This document shows, piece by piece, positions 53,188 to 62,460 of a DNA stretch of 64,000 nucleotides. The DNA lies in NCBI GenBank assembly GCA_003576695.1, contig QOZQ01000017.1, forward strand, positions 1-64,000. The letters run 5' to 3'. How positions within the stretch are numbered: the first letter of the stretch is position 1; every line of letters begins with the position of its first letter. The notes under the pieces are model-generated. The model was given only the letters and a program-made list of their open reading frames with translations, was not told the origin of the DNA and did not search any database. This DNA comes from Taklimakanibacter lacteus. Lineage in GTDB: Bacteria > Pseudomonadota > Alphaproteobacteria > Rhizobiales > Aestuariivirgaceae. A program made the translations under genes and the position numbers.

Positions 53188-56064
53188 ATGACCACGGCCT
53201 CCCCGAATCTGCCGCCGCCCGCCGATCCTGAAGCGGCGGCTCGCGCCTGGGTGGAATTGCGCGGCGCCGGCGCGGATCTCGTGGCCTTTGAGGCGAAGCG
53301 GCCGCTGGTCGAGGCGGTCTTCGGCGGTTCGCCCTTTCTGCGCGATCTCATGCTGCGCGATTCCGCCTTCGCCGCGCGAATCCTTTCAGCCGATCCGAAG
53401 CCATTGCTGGACGAGGTGATTGCCGGTCTTTCAGCGGAGGCGGACGATGAGCAGGAATTGCGCCGCCTGTTGCGGCGCAGCCGCAACCGCGCCGCCCTCA
53501 TCATAGCGCTTGCCGACATTGGCGGCGCCTGGTCGCTCGATGAGGTGACGGACGCGCTGACGCGCTTTGCTGAGGCCGCCCTCAATGCGGCGCTCAACTG
53601 GCTGCTCCGCGATGCGCTACGCACCGGCAAGCTCACCACGCTCGACGAGGCCGATCCGGGCTACACCATCCTCGGCATGGGCAAGTTCGGCGCCCATGAG
53701 CTCAATTACTCGAGCGATATCGATCTCATCGTTCTCTATGACCCGCAAACCGCGAGACTGGCGGAGGGCGTCGATCCCTCGACCTTCTTCGTCCGCCTCA
53801 CCAAGCGGTTGGTGGTCCTTTTGCAGGACGTGACCGAGGACGGCTATGTGTTCCGCGTCGATCTCAGGCTCAGGCCCGATCCGCGCGCCACCCAGATCGC
53901 CATCTCGATCGAGGCGGCGGCGATCTATTACGAGAACCAGGGCCAGAACTGGGAGCGCGCCGCCATGATCAAGGCGCGCGCGGTGGCCGGCGACCTGGCG
54001 CTGGGGACAGAATTCCTCGATCGTCTCACGCCCTATATCTGGCGCAAATATCTCGACTTCGCGGCCATCGCCGATGTGCAGTCGCTGAAGCGCCAGATCC
54101 ACGCGGTCAAGGGCCATGGCACGATCGCGATCCTCGGCCACAATATCAAGCTCGGCCGCGGCGGCATCCGCGAGATCGAGTTCTTCGTGCAGACGCAGCA
54201 GCTCATTGCCGGCGGCCGCAACCCGAAGCTCAGAGGCAGGCGCACCGTCGACATGCTGGCAGCGCTCGCCGAGGCGAAATGGATAACGCCTGAGGCGTCG
54301 GCGGAGCTCACCCAGGCCTATCGCTTCCTGCGCGAGATCGAGCACCGCATCCAGATGGTGGCGGATGAGCAGACCCAGACGCTGCCCGAGGACGAAGCGG
54401 CATTCGCCAGCCTGGCGCGCTTCGCGGGCTTCGCCGACGCGGCCTCCTTCGAGCAGCGCCTGCGTGCCACCTTCGAGCTGGTGCAGGGCCATTATGCGGC
54501 GCTGTTCAAGGATGCCGAAGAGCTCGGCACCGAATCCGGCAGCCTCGTCTTCACCGGCGGCGAGGACGATCCCGAGACACTCGAAACCCTGACGCGCATG
54601 GGCTTCAAGCGGGCGAGCGAGATCGCCGCGATGGTGCGCAGCTGGCATTTCGGCCGCTATGCGGCGACACGCAGCGCCAAGGCGCGCGAGCTCCTGACCG
54701 AGATCATGCCGGCGCTCCTGACCTCGCTGGCGCGCAGCGGTGATGCCGACCAGGCCTTCATCGCCTTCGACCGCTTCCTGGCCGGTCTTCCCGCCGGCGT
54801 GCAGCTCTTCTCGCTGCTCAAGACCAGATCCGCCTTGCTCGACCTCATCGGCATCATCCTTGGCACCGCACCGCGCCTGGCCCAGGAGTTGAGCCAGCGC
54901 CCGAAGGTTCTCGATGCGGTGCTCGATCCGGGCTTCTTCGGATCGCTGCCCAAAGCGGCGGAGATCACCCATCTCGTCAACGCCGCCACCCCGCCCGAGA
55001 CGATCATCGACGAAGTGGTGGACCGGGTGCGCGTGGTGGCCAAGGAACAGGCCTTCCGCATCGGCGTGCGCATCCTGTCGGCAACGGTGGGGGCGGCCGA
55101 AGCGGGCGGGGCCTTCTCCGATCTTGCCGATGTCGTGCTCTCCCGCCTTCATGAGGCGGTGATCCGCGAGATGGTCGAGCGCCATGGCAAGGTCGAAGGC
55201 GGGCGCAGCGCCATCGTCGCCATGGGCAAGCTCGGCGGGCGTGAGATGACGGCCGGCTCCGATCTCGATCTGATCCTGATCTTCGATCATGACGAGGATG
55301 CCGAGCCCTCCGACGGCAAGCGCCCGCTGGCGGCGGGGCAATATTTCACCCGCCTGACCCAGCGCCTGATCTCGGCCGTGACGGCGCCGACCGCCGAAGG
55401 CGTGCTCTATGAAGTCGACATGCGCTTGCGGCCTTCCGGCAACAAGGGACCGGTGGCGACGAGCCTGGTGAGCTTCACCGATTATCACCGCGACCAGGCC
55501 TGGACCTGGGAAAGCCTGGCGTTGACCAGGGCGCGTGTCGTCGCCGGCGATCCCGCTCTGGCGGAGAAGATCGGCGGCGTCATCCGCGAAGCTCTGTGCC
55601 GGTCCCGCGACACGCCGAAGATCACCGCCGACGTCATCGACATGCGCCGGCTGATGCTCAGGGAGAACGCCCCCTATGGCGTGTGGGACATCAAGCGCGC
55701 GCAGGGCGGGCTCGTCGATATCGAGTTCATCGCCCAGTATCTGCAGATCACCCATGCCCAAAGGCTGCCCGACATCCTGAATGTGACGACGTTCCGGGCT
55801 CTCGAGCGCCTGCAAGGCGCTGGGCTTTTGCCCGAGGAGGACGGGCGGATCCTGAGGGAGGCCTGTCTTCTCTATCAGCGCCTGACCCAAGTGCTGCGCC
55901 TTTGCGTCAGCGGTCCCTATGACCCCCGATCCGTGCCCTCGGGGCTGAACCGCATCGTGGCGAGCGCCTCCGCCATGCCCGATATCGGCTCGGCCGAGGC
56001 GCTGCTGGGCGAGACCCAGGGCCGGGTGGCCGGTCTGTTTGCCCGGCTCGTCGGACCGCTCTAA
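53188..56064 (+). CDS. glnE: Bifunctional glutamine synthetase adenylyltransferase/deadenylase GlnE
   Basis: A 958-residue nitrogen-control enzyme that adenylylates and deadenylylates glutamine synthetase in response to PII and glutamine. Two nucleotidyltransferase domains are visible: the N-terminal one with LNYSSDIDLIVLYDP and the C-terminal one with TAGSDLDLILIFDHD. Further family markers are GRGGIREIEFFVQTQQLI, YEVDMRLRPSGNKGPVATSL and the closing ARLVGPL region. Length matches GlnE. In rhizobia glnE follows the degP-linked kinase gene; here 20 kb of sugar genes separate them. Confidence 0.96.
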   Translation: MTTASPNLPPPADPEAAARAWVELRGAGADLVAFEAKRPLVEAVFGGSPFLRDLMLRDSAFAARILSADPKPLLDEVIAGLSAEADDEQELRRLLRRSRNRAALIIALADIGGAWSLDEVTDALTRFAEAALNAALNWLLRDALRTGKLTTLDEADPGYTILGMGKFGAHELNYSSDIDLIVLYDPQTARLAEGVDPSTFFVRLTKRLVVLLQDVTEDGYVFRVDLRLRPDPRATQIAISIEAAAIYYENQGQNWERAAMIKARAVAGDLALGTEFLDRLTPYIWRKYLDFAAIADVQSLKRQIHAVKGHGTIAILGHNIKLGRGGIREIEFFVQTQQLIAGGRNPKLRGRRTVDMLAALAEAKWITPEASAELTQAYRFLREIEHRIQMVADEQTQTLPEDEAAFASLARFAGFADAASFEQRLRATFELVQGHYAALFKDAEELGTESGSLVFTGGEDDPETLETLTRMGFKRASEIAAMVRSWHFGRYAATRSAKARELLTEIMPALLTSLARSGDADQAFIAFDRFLAGLPAGVQLFSLLKTRSALLDLIGIILGTAPRLAQELSQRPKVLDAVLDPGFFGSLPKAAEITHLVNAATPPETIIDEVVDRVRVVAKEQAFRIGVRILSATVGAAEAGGAFSDLADVVLSRLHEAVIREMVERHGKVEGGRSAIVAMGKLGGREMTAGSDLDLILIFDHDEDAEPSDGKRPLAAGQYFTRLTQRLISAVTAPTAEGVLYEVDMRLRPSGNKGPVATSLVSFTDYHRDQAWTWESLALTRARVVAGDPALAEKIGGVIREALCRSRDTPKITADVIDMRRLMLRENAPYGVWDIKRAQGGLVDIEFIAQYLQITHAQRLPDILNVTTFRALERLQGAGLLPEEDGRILREACLLYQRLTQVLRLCVSGPYDPRSVPSGLNRIVASASAMPDIGSAEALLGETQGRVAGLFARLVGPL

Positions 56065-56256
56065 CCCTCGCCCTGCAAGCGAAGCACAGCGGGGAGAGGG
56101 GAGGGACCCGACGCGAAGCGGCGGGAGGGGTGAGGGGCAACCGGCGGTGAAGTCTGTCGTGATTTCGAAGTCCCTGCGAACTCCCCCGCAAGCCCCTCAT
56201 CCTCCCATTGCTTCGCAATGGGCCCCTCCTTCTCCCCGCTGAAGCGGGGTGAAGGG
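56065..56256. repeat. Intergenic repeat-like element with inverted ends
   Basis: A 190-bp element that starts CCCTCGCCCTGC and ends GCGGGGTGAAGGG, with matching inverted blocks such as GGAGGGGTGAGGGGC against GCCCCTCATCCTCCC. It contains compact hairpins, CCCATTGC / GCAATGGG (56204-56222) and CCCCGCT / AGCGGGG (56234-56249). This composition is typical of dispersed non-coding intergenic repeats in rhizobia. Copies elsewhere could not be checked; none was noticed in this window. Confidence 0.6.
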
Positions 56257-56352
56257 ATGCCTCTGAATTTTTCGTGAGAATCCCGCGACGGAAACCCCAG
56301 TCCGTTCCGTCTTTGTTTCAGGGAGCTGGTTCCCAGGAAAATGGAGACGACC

Positions 56353-56802
56353 ATGAGACGTGACACAATCCGTGTTGCGGCGGCAGCCGCTTTGCTTACG
56401 CTCGCGACCACCCATCTCGCTTTCGCCCAGGAGGCGACCCTGCCGAGGAGCGAGCGCTCCTTTGCGCGCCTCGACGCCGACAGCGACGGCAAGGTGACGA
56501 TCAATGAATGGAAGCCCAAGGCGGTCAAACGGTTCATGCGTCTTGACGATGACCAGAACGGCACCGTCACCACGGCCGAGATCGACACCTGGCTCAAGAA
56601 GGGCATCGAGCGGCGCAAGGAGCGCATTCTGAGCCGCCTTGACCAGAACAAGGACGGCGATGTAACCCGCGCCGAGGTTGACGCCTATATCGATGCTCTG
56701 TTCAATGGCGCCGATGGCGACAAGGATGGCGGCCTGACGCTGGCGGAAGTGCGCGAAAGCGCGCCGAGACGCGGCAGGCAAGGCGACGCCAAGGCAAATT
56801 GA
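56353..56802 (+). CDS. Secreted EF-hand calcium-binding protein
   Basis: A 149-residue exported protein with signal peptide (1-25, ending LAFAQ) and four EF-hand loops: DADSDGKVTINE, DDDQNGTVTTAE, DQNKDGDVTRAE and DGDKDGGLTLAE. Each has Asp/Asn at positions 1, 3, 5 and Glu at 12, so all should bind calcium. Role could be calcium buffering or sensing in the periplasm. ATG 56353 is favoured by GGAG seven bases upstream over ATG 56341. It precedes the ECF sigma gene by 22 bp. Confidence 0.88.
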   Translation: MRRDTIRVAAAAALLTLATTHLAFAQEATLPRSERSFARLDADSDGKVTINEWKPKAVKRFMRLDDDQNGTVTTAEIDTWLKKGIERRKERILSRLDQNKDGDVTRAEVDAYIDALFNGADGDKDGGLTLAEVRESAPRRGRQGDAKAN

Positions 56803-56824
56803 CGACGAGCCGGCATGAGCGCGG

Positions 56825-57460
56825 ATGTTCATGCCGGGCGAAAGGAAGCGACCGGGAGACGTGTCGGCACGCAACACTGAGACTGGCCCGTCCAATGACC
56901 CGGACAGTGCCCTCCTTGCTGCCGTCGCCGCTGGCGATGAGAAGGCGTTCGCCGGGCTTGTCGAACGGCATTACGACATCGTTTACCGCGTGGTCTGGCG
57001 GGTCACGTCAGGCCACGCGGATACCGAGGATATCGTTCAGGAAGCCTTTCTGAAGCTGTGGAACAACCCGTCCCAGCTGCGCCAGGGGGCGGCGTTGAGG
57101 GGCTGGCTGATGCGGGTGGCGACCAATCTCGCCATCGACCGGGCCCGGCGCAAGCAGGCCTCCAACCTCGACGACCAGCCGGAAATCGCCGATTCCGGCC
57201 CCGATGCGCTCGACCAGGTCCTGGGCGACCGGTCGGCCACAGATATTAATTCCGCTCTGGCACGTTTGCCGGAGCGACAGCGTTTGGCCCTCTCACTCGT
57301 CTATTTCGAGAATATGAGCAATATCGAGGCCGCCGCCGCCATGGAGATCAGCGTCGAGGCCATCGAATCGCTCCTGGCGAGGGGCCGCCGGGCGCTCAAG
57401 GCCGATCTTAAAGATCGCTGGCGCGACCTCCTTGCCGATATCGGCGGGATGAGCCAATGA
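56825..57460 (+). CDS. ECF-type RNA polymerase sigma factor
   Basis: A 211-residue sigma-70 family factor. Region 2 (about 35-100) has YDIVYRVVWRVTSGHADTEDIVQEAFLKLW; region 4 (about 140-195) has LPERQRLALSLVYFENMSNIEAAAAMEISVEAIESLLARGR. Directs RNA polymerase to a dedicated set of stress promoters. Followed after 10 bp by a one-pass membrane protein and a CpxP-like periplasmic protein, which are good candidates for its anti-sigma control. The start could be 56825 or the ATG six bases on. Confidence 0.92.
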   Translation: MFMPGERKRPGDVSARNTETGPSNDPDSALLAAVAAGDEKAFAGLVERHYDIVYRVVWRVTSGHADTEDIVQEAFLKLWNNPSQLRQGAALRGWLMRVATNLAIDRARRKQASNLDDQPEIADSGPDALDQVLGDRSATDINSALARLPERQRLALSLVYFENMSNIEAAAAMEISVEAIESLLARGRRALKADLKDRWRDLLADIGGMSQ

Positions 57461-57470
57461 GGATGAGGTA

Positions 57471-57932
57471 ATGGACGCGCTGAAGACAAGACTGGCAGAA
57501 GTTCTGGCCGCCTATGGGGCGGACCCGGCCCGCTGGCCCGCGGCCGAACGTGCCCGCCTTCAGGCTGCGATCCAGAGCGAGCCGCAACTCCTTGCCGAAG
57601 CTCGGGAAATCGACTTGGTGCTGGCCAAGGCCGCAGCCCCTGTGATCCCGGCAGGCGCCGCCAGCCGCCTTCTGGCGCGGGCAGGGCAGGCGCGGCCGGC
57701 CCTCAATGTCGTTCCCTTCGACCCCGCCCGCCGGGGCCAAGGCCAGCGCCAGCGCTCGATCTGGTCCTGGGGGGCTGCGGCGGCCCTCGCCGCCTCTTTC
57801 GCCTGCGGCATCTTCCTCGGCACCACGAATTTCGCCGCCAGGCTCGGCGACAGCGAGGTGGTCGAGATCGATGACCCGATCGTCCTCACCGGCATCGATG
57901 ATGCGACCGTTCTCCTGGAGGGCGAAAGCTGA
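57471..57932 (+). CDS. Single-pass membrane protein, candidate anti-sigma factor
   Basis: A 153-residue protein with a cytoplasmic N-terminus (LAAYGADPARWPAAERARLQ, a motif common in such rhizobial genes), one membrane segment (about 101-121) and a short periplasmic tail. It has no clear ZAS zinc motif (H-x3-C-x2-C), so it is not a classical zinc anti-sigma factor. Its place between an ECF sigma gene and a CpxP-like gene, overlapping the latter by one base, suggests it regulates the sigma factor. Confidence 0.7.
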   Translation: MDALKTRLAEVLAAYGADPARWPAAERARLQAAIQSEPQLLAEAREIDLVLAKAAAPVIPAGAASRLLARAGQARPALNVVPFDPARRGQGQRQRSIWSWGAAAALAASFACGIFLGTTNFAARLGDSEVVEIDDPIVLTGIDDATVLLEGES

Positions 57933-58474
57933 TGGCGGATCAGCCTGCGCCTCCGCCGCCTGCCGGCCGCTTCGCCAACTGGCCGCATTGGACCATGTTC
58001 CTGCTGGTGGCCTCGCTCGCCGCCAATCTGCTGATCGCGGGCGCCGCCGGCATGCGTTATTTCTACCCCGAGCGGCTCGCGCGCTGGTCAGGCGCGAGCT
58101 TCACCCAGCTCCTGCCGCGCCGCTTCCTGTCCGATCTGCCTGAGGAGCGCCGCCGCGAGTTCCTCGATCTGCTGAAGAGCCGGCGCGAGGTCTTCCGTGA
58201 ATCGCGCGGCCAGATGCGCGCGGCGGCGCTGCGCTTCGCCGAGGCGCTCGAGCGCAATCCCTATGACGAGGCCCTGGCGACGAGCGCCATCGCGGACTTC
58301 ACCAGGCTCAGCACCGACATGGTCGACAGCGGCACGCTCGTCACCTTGCAGATCGTGCAGAAGCTGAAGCCCGAGGAGCGCCTGCTCCTCGCCCAGCATG
58401 TGCGCGAGCGCCTCGAGCGCATGCAGCAGCGCCGCAACCGGAAGAAGGACAACCCGCCGCCTGATGGCGGGTGA
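57932..58474 (+). CDS. Periplasmic Spy/CpxP-like sensor protein, membrane anchored
   Basis: A 180-residue protein with a Pro-rich N-terminus, a membrane segment (about 22-42) and a helical periplasmic domain with LSDLPEERRREFLDLLKSRRE and KLKPEERLLLAQHVRERLERM, the two LTxxQ-like motifs of the heavy-metal-resistance/CpxP family. Such proteins sense metals or misfolded proteins. It overlaps the preceding membrane protein start-stop by one base and closes the sigma operon. Confidence 0.75.
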   Translation: MADQPAPPPPAGRFANWPHWTMFLLVASLAANLLIAGAAGMRYFYPERLARWSGASFTQLLPRRFLSDLPEERRREFLDLLKSRREVFRESRGQMRAAALRFAEALERNPYDEALATSAIADFTRLSTDMVDSGTLVTLQIVQKLKPEERLLLAQHVRERLERMQQRRNRKKDNPPPDGG

Positions 58475-58807
58475 GCCGTGTTCGTTAGAGAATCGGACCG
58501 ACGCTCTGGAATGCTTCCCCTTTCCTCCGCCACCTGCTAATGCGGCCAGCGAAGAGCTTGGCATATCGAGGTTCCGTTTTGCCGACGTAAAGACCGGTCT
58601 CGCCTGTATTCACCCGCCCGAGGGAGGGATGGCTGCGCGCTGTCCCATCTCGGGCATTTGTTCATCGGGTGGTGGTCTGAGACCGGTCCGGCATTGTGAC
58701 ATGCGCCTCAGCTCTTCCATCATCCGAAATCACCGCCTGACCTGCGCCCGCAAAGGGTTTCTCCTGCCGCCGCCTTGTGAACTTCCAGATCGGAAGTCCA
58801 AGCCGGC
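58475..58807. promoter_or_regulatory. 333-bp gap with two AGACCGGTC palindromes
   Basis: No gene supported. It contains the perfect 10-bp palindrome AGACCGGTCT (58591-58600) and a near copy AGACCGGTCC (58680-58689) that sits within GGTCTGAGACC (58674-58684). The two are 89 bp apart and 119-218 bp before the DUF1062 gene, so they may be operator sites. Confidence 0.45.
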
Positions 58808-59413
58808 ATGTGCGCATTTCTTCGGGTCCGTTGGACCATCACGCCCCTTATTCCCCCGCAGCCCTGGATCGCCTGCAGCAGCTGCGGCGGTCCGAGGCCT
58901 TTCCAGTCGAGCGGCCGGATCCGCCTCAACGCCAATGGCAAAAGGCTCGATGCCTGGCTGATCTATAAATGTCTTTCCTGCGACAAGACCTGGAACCGCC
59001 CGCTCTTCGAGCGCCGCAATCGCGGCGACATCGATGCCGCCACGCTGGACGCGCTGCATTTCAGCGAGCCCGGTTGGGTCAGAATGCGCGAATTCGATGT
59101 CGATGATCTGCGCCGCCGGGCGCAGCGGATCGAGGAATTCGCCGATATGGAAATAAGCAAGGAGGTGCTCGAAAGGGTGGAGGATCGGGCCGCCGGAATG
59201 GAGATCGAGCTGCGCGTGGTGTTGCCGGCCAGCTTGCGCTTGGACCGTCTGCTCGCAACCGAGCTCGGCCTGTCACGGTCGCGGCTCGATGTTCTTCAGG
59301 CGGCGGGCCGGCTGCGGATCGATCCTGAGCGCAAGGACGGCCTGCGCCGGCGCGTGCGCGACCGGATGCGCATCGCCCTCGACGACCCGCACATCATGGA
59401 TACTCGACCGTGA
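58808..59413 (+). CDS. DUF1062 family protein
   Basis: A 201-residue cytoplasmic protein. It matches the DUF1062 pattern: an early CSSCGG and a second cysteine pair in YKCLSCDKTWN that together form a zinc-ribbon-like site, IRLNANGKRLDAWLIYKC, and a C-terminal S4-like segment RLDRLLATELGLSRSRL. The S4-like part hints at RNA binding. Function is not established. Its 3' end overlaps the convergent nucleotidyltransferase gene by 20 bp. Confidence 0.82.
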   Translation: MCAFLRVRWTITPLIPPQPWIACSSCGGPRPFQSSGRIRLNANGKRLDAWLIYKCLSCDKTWNRPLFERRNRGDIDAATLDALHFSEPGWVRMREFDVDDLRRRAQRIEEFADMEISKEVLERVEDRAAGMEIELRVVLPASLRLDRLLATELGLSRSRLDVLQAAGRLRIDPERKDGLRRRVRDRMRIALDDPHIMDTRP

Positions 59414-59957
59414 CATTCGGCCAGCTTTCATGCCATCTCTTATGCTCGATGCGTGCTGTGTAATCCGCCTTGCGCCGGTGCCCGCTGGGCGTCGGCCGGA
59501 TGGTCATGGCGAAGAGGTCCGCAAGCCCATAGGGTGCGATGACGTCGAGCTGGCCGGCCTGGCCGAGACGCACGGCAATGCAGGTCGGCGTCTCCAGCCA
59601 GAACCGCAAGGCATCCGCCGTCGAGCCATAGGGAGGATCGCCGTTGCGGATATGCATGCGCGCCTGGTTGCGCACGCTCCAGGGCAAAGCCGGCGCCAGG
59701 TCCCGGAGTTTGCTTTCCTGGGCTTCATCGTCGCGCGCGTCGCAATGCTCCGGGTCGAAATACAGGACGTCGATGTCGTCGACGGGCGAGGCGATCCGGT
59801 AGCCGCAAAGCTCGTCCCATACCGCCGCCCTGATGAAACCTGCGCCCACCGCCCAGTCCGGCAGAGCCAGGGATCGCACCATCTCCAGCACCTGCATGCG
59901 AAGCGGCGCCCGTCGCAGGATGGCGTCCAGGTGCTGCTCGAGATCGGCATTGCGCAT
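59394..59957 (-). CDS. Nucleotidyltransferase-fold family protein
   Basis: A 187-residue protein of the NTP_transf_6 (DUF925) kind. The active-site-like region is GAGFIRAAVWDELCGY followed by SPVDDIDVLYFDPEH, in which DDIDV supplies the paired acidic residues of the polymerase-beta fold. PPYGSTADALRFWLETPTCIAVRL and ADLFAMTIRPTP are further conserved parts. Substrate unknown. It overlaps the DUF1062 gene tail to tail by 20 bp and lies 12 bp from the kinase gene start direction (kinase is upstream on the same strand). Confidence 0.85.
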   Translation of the reverse strand: MRNADLEQHLDAILRRAPLRMQVLEMVRSLALPDWAVGAGFIRAAVWDELCGYRIASPVDDIDVLYFDPEHCDARDDEAQESKLRDLAPALPWSVRNQARMHIRNGDPPYGSTADALRFWLETPTCIAVRLGQAGQLDVIAPYGLADLFAMTIRPTPSGHRRKADYTARIEHKRWHESWPNVTVEYP

Positions 59958-59968
59958 GAGAGGAGATA

Positions 59969-62287
59969 TTAAGCCGCCGCCGAATGCGCGGGCTTTGCCG
60001 CGACCGCCGGCAGTCTGACGGTGACGGTGGTGCCCTTGCCGGCCTCGCTGGCGATGGTGAGCTCGCCGCCGTGGAGTTCCACCAGCGATTTCGAGATGGC
60101 GAGGCCTAGCCCTGAGCCGCCCTTGGTCTTGGTGAACTGGTTCTCGACCTGCTCGAAGGGCCGGCCCAGCTTCTCGATATCCTTGGGCGGAATGCCGATG
60201 CCTGTATCGGCGATGGTGATCAGCGCATTGTCGCCATCGAGCCTGACCGACAGCGTGACGCGCCCGCCTTCCGGCGTGAACTTCACCGCATTGGAGGTGA
60301 GATTGATCAGGATCTGCTTGACGGCGCGGGTATCGACATCGGCCTTGAGCTTCTTGGGCGCATGGCAGACAAGCTCGACCTTGCCCTCCTGGGCGCGCGC
60401 CTCGACCAGGCGCAGCGTCTCCTTCACGATCTCGGAGAGATCGGCCTTCTGCAATTCGAGCTTGAGGCGGCCGGCCTCGATCTTCGACATGTCGAGGATG
60501 TCCGAGATGACATCGAGCAGGAACTGGCCGCTCGAATGGATGTCCCGGGCATATTCGATATATTTGCCCGCACCCACGGGACCGAACATCTGGTTCTCCA
60601 TCACCTGGCTGAAGCCGATGATGGCGTTGAGCGGGGTTCTGAGCTCATGGCTCATATTGGCGAGGAATTCCGACTTCGACCGGCTCGCGGCCTCGGCCCT
60701 GGTCTTCTCGCGCGAATATTTGTCGGCGAGGTCGGCGAGGCGCTGCGACTGCTGCTCGGCGAGGAGGCGCTCTTTCTGCAGGTCGCGCACCGTCATCATC
60801 AATTCGCGCTCGGACAACAACAGGCGCTCTTCCTGCTGCTTGAGCGGCGTGATGTCGGTGCCGACCGAGACGAAGCCGCCATCCTTGGTGCGCCGCTCAT
60901 TGATCTGCAGCCAGCGCCCGTCGCCCAACTGCACCTCGAAAGTGTTGCCTTCGCCGGCGATGCGGCTGTGGATCGGCATGCGCTGGCGCACCGCCGGCTC
61001 CTTGGCCGTCTTGGCGACAAGCTCGTAAGGCGTGCCCGGCGTGCACACGCTGGCGGGCAGCGAATGGAACTGCTGGTACTTGGTGTTGCACAGAACGAGG
61101 CGGTTCTCGGCATCCCACAGAACGAAGGCTTCCGAGATATTCTCGATCGCATCCTTGAGGCGCAATTCCGCTTCCTGGTTGAGCCGGTCGGCGAGCTTCT
61201 GCGCGGTGATGTCGATGACGATGCCGACGAGATGCGGCTCGACCTCTTCCGGCGCGTTGGAGAGCTCGGCGCGCGCCCTGAGCCACACCCAGTTGCCGTC
61301 GACATGGCGCATGCGGAATTCGTGGTCGAAGACCGATTTCTGGCCGGTCAGCAGCGCCTCGACCACTTCCTCGAGTTGCGCGTCCTCGGGATGGATGCGA
61401 TCGGCGACATCGCCGAAATTGAGGAACTCGCCGGTCTCCTCAAGGCCCAAGATGTCATACATGGATTTCGACCAGAAGATCCGGCCGCGCGATATGTCCC
61501 AGTCCCACAGGCCGCAATGGCCGCGGTCGAGCGCCTTGTCGAGCCGCTCGGTGGCGACGGTCAGCGTGCGGTCGGCTTCCGACGCTTTGGCGGCCTGCCA
61601 GTGGAAAGCGCCGCCCAGCATCATGAGGACGAGGAAGGTGACGCCGAACAGCACGCTCACCTGCATGACGCTGTCCTTCCAGGCGCGCATGACATCGGCG
61701 CGCTTCTGGATGACGAGGAGGCTGCCGGGCAGCGGCGAGAGATCGCTCATGCCGACATAGGCTTCCTCGCCGGAGGTCAGCGTGATGCGCGCCATCTCGG
61801 TGTCGTTGATGTTGATTTCGGTGATGAAACGATTGCTGAGCACATCGCCGATGGTCTGGCCGGCGATGGAGCCGTCGGCTTTCGAGGCGACCGTGATCAC
61901 GCCCGAGGCATTGACGAATGCGAAGATGCGGCCTTCACGCTGCGCTTCGGGCAGCAGCGCCGCGTCGAGATCGTCCTGGGTGAAGGGCTTCGGCGTGAAG
62001 CCCGACTGGATCTGGGTGCGCGCCGCCTGCTTGATGTGCTGGGCCGCCGCCGTCGCATAGAGCAGCGTCTGGCGGTTCTGTTCGGTCAGATGCGTCATCC
62101 GGCTTTGCGCCAGCTGCAGGATGAGCGCCAGAGCAAGAGTCACGAGGAAGAGCGAGACGAGGATGGTGATGAGGATGCGAAGCGAGCGCTCACCTATGGT
62201 AATCCGGGCCCAGCCGGGCAAGGGGAGCGGCAAGCGGAGCACCCGCTCCTTGAAGTAAAGTCCGCCCAACTGTGCTTTGCTGCCCAA
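59969..62287 (-). CDS. pleC: PAS-domain sensor histidine kinase, probably PleC
   Basis: A 772-residue hybrid-free sensor kinase. Two membrane segments (about 36-57 and 203-224) flank a periplasmic domain; two PAS domains follow (about 245-365 and 385-490), then a coiled coil. The H box is SEFLANMSHELRTPLNAIIG and the region after it reads IHSSGQFLLDVISDILDMSK; ATPase motifs are NLTSNAVKFT, IADTGIGIPP and GGSGLGLAISKS. Domain plan, H box and position near glnE fit rhizobial PleC, the DivK phosphatase/kinase of the cell-cycle circuit. DivJ-like kinases are the alternative. Confidence 0.8.
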   Translation of the reverse strand: MGSKAQLGGLYFKERVLRLPLPLPGWARITIGERSLRILITILVSLFLVTLALALILQLAQSRMTHLTEQNRQTLLYATAAAQHIKQAARTQIQSGFTPKPFTQDDLDAALLPEAQREGRIFAFVNASGVITVASKADGSIAGQTIGDVLSNRFITEININDTEMARITLTSGEEAYVGMSDLSPLPGSLLVIQKRADVMRAWKDSVMQVSVLFGVTFLVLMMLGGAFHWQAAKASEADRTLTVATERLDKALDRGHCGLWDWDISRGRIFWSKSMYDILGLEETGEFLNFGDVADRIHPEDAQLEEVVEALLTGQKSVFDHEFRMRHVDGNWVWLRARAELSNAPEEVEPHLVGIVIDITAQKLADRLNQEAELRLKDAIENISEAFVLWDAENRLVLCNTKYQQFHSLPASVCTPGTPYELVAKTAKEPAVRQRMPIHSRIAGEGNTFEVQLGDGRWLQINERRTKDGGFVSVGTDITPLKQQEERLLLSERELMMTVRDLQKERLLAEQQSQRLADLADKYSREKTRAEAASRSKSEFLANMSHELRTPLNAIIGFSQVMENQMFGPVGAGKYIEYARDIHSSGQFLLDVISDILDMSKIEAGRLKLELQKADLSEIVKETLRLVEARAQEGKVELVCHAPKKLKADVDTRAVKQILINLTSNAVKFTPEGGRVTLSVRLDGDNALITIADTGIGIPPKDIEKLGRPFEQVENQFTKTKGGSGLGLAISKSLVELHGGELTIASEAGKGTTVTVRLPAVAAKPAHSAAA

Positions 62288-62460
62288 GTACCGCCCCCTG
62301 CGTGGCGCTCATTCAACGGGAATCCGCACCCCCAAACCAACCCACCTCACGAATCACCGCCTATTGATTCGTAAGTGGAATGATTTGTCCAGCCGGAAAC
62401 AGGTGGCAGCTATTCTATTGAAAGAACGAGCAATTTTAAGGCGGATGGGCGGTGGTTGGG

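Noticed and set aside
53617-55890. A 757-codon minus-strand frame opposite glnE
   Set aside because: GlnE motifs and length are unambiguous; the opposite frame is an artefact of high GC.
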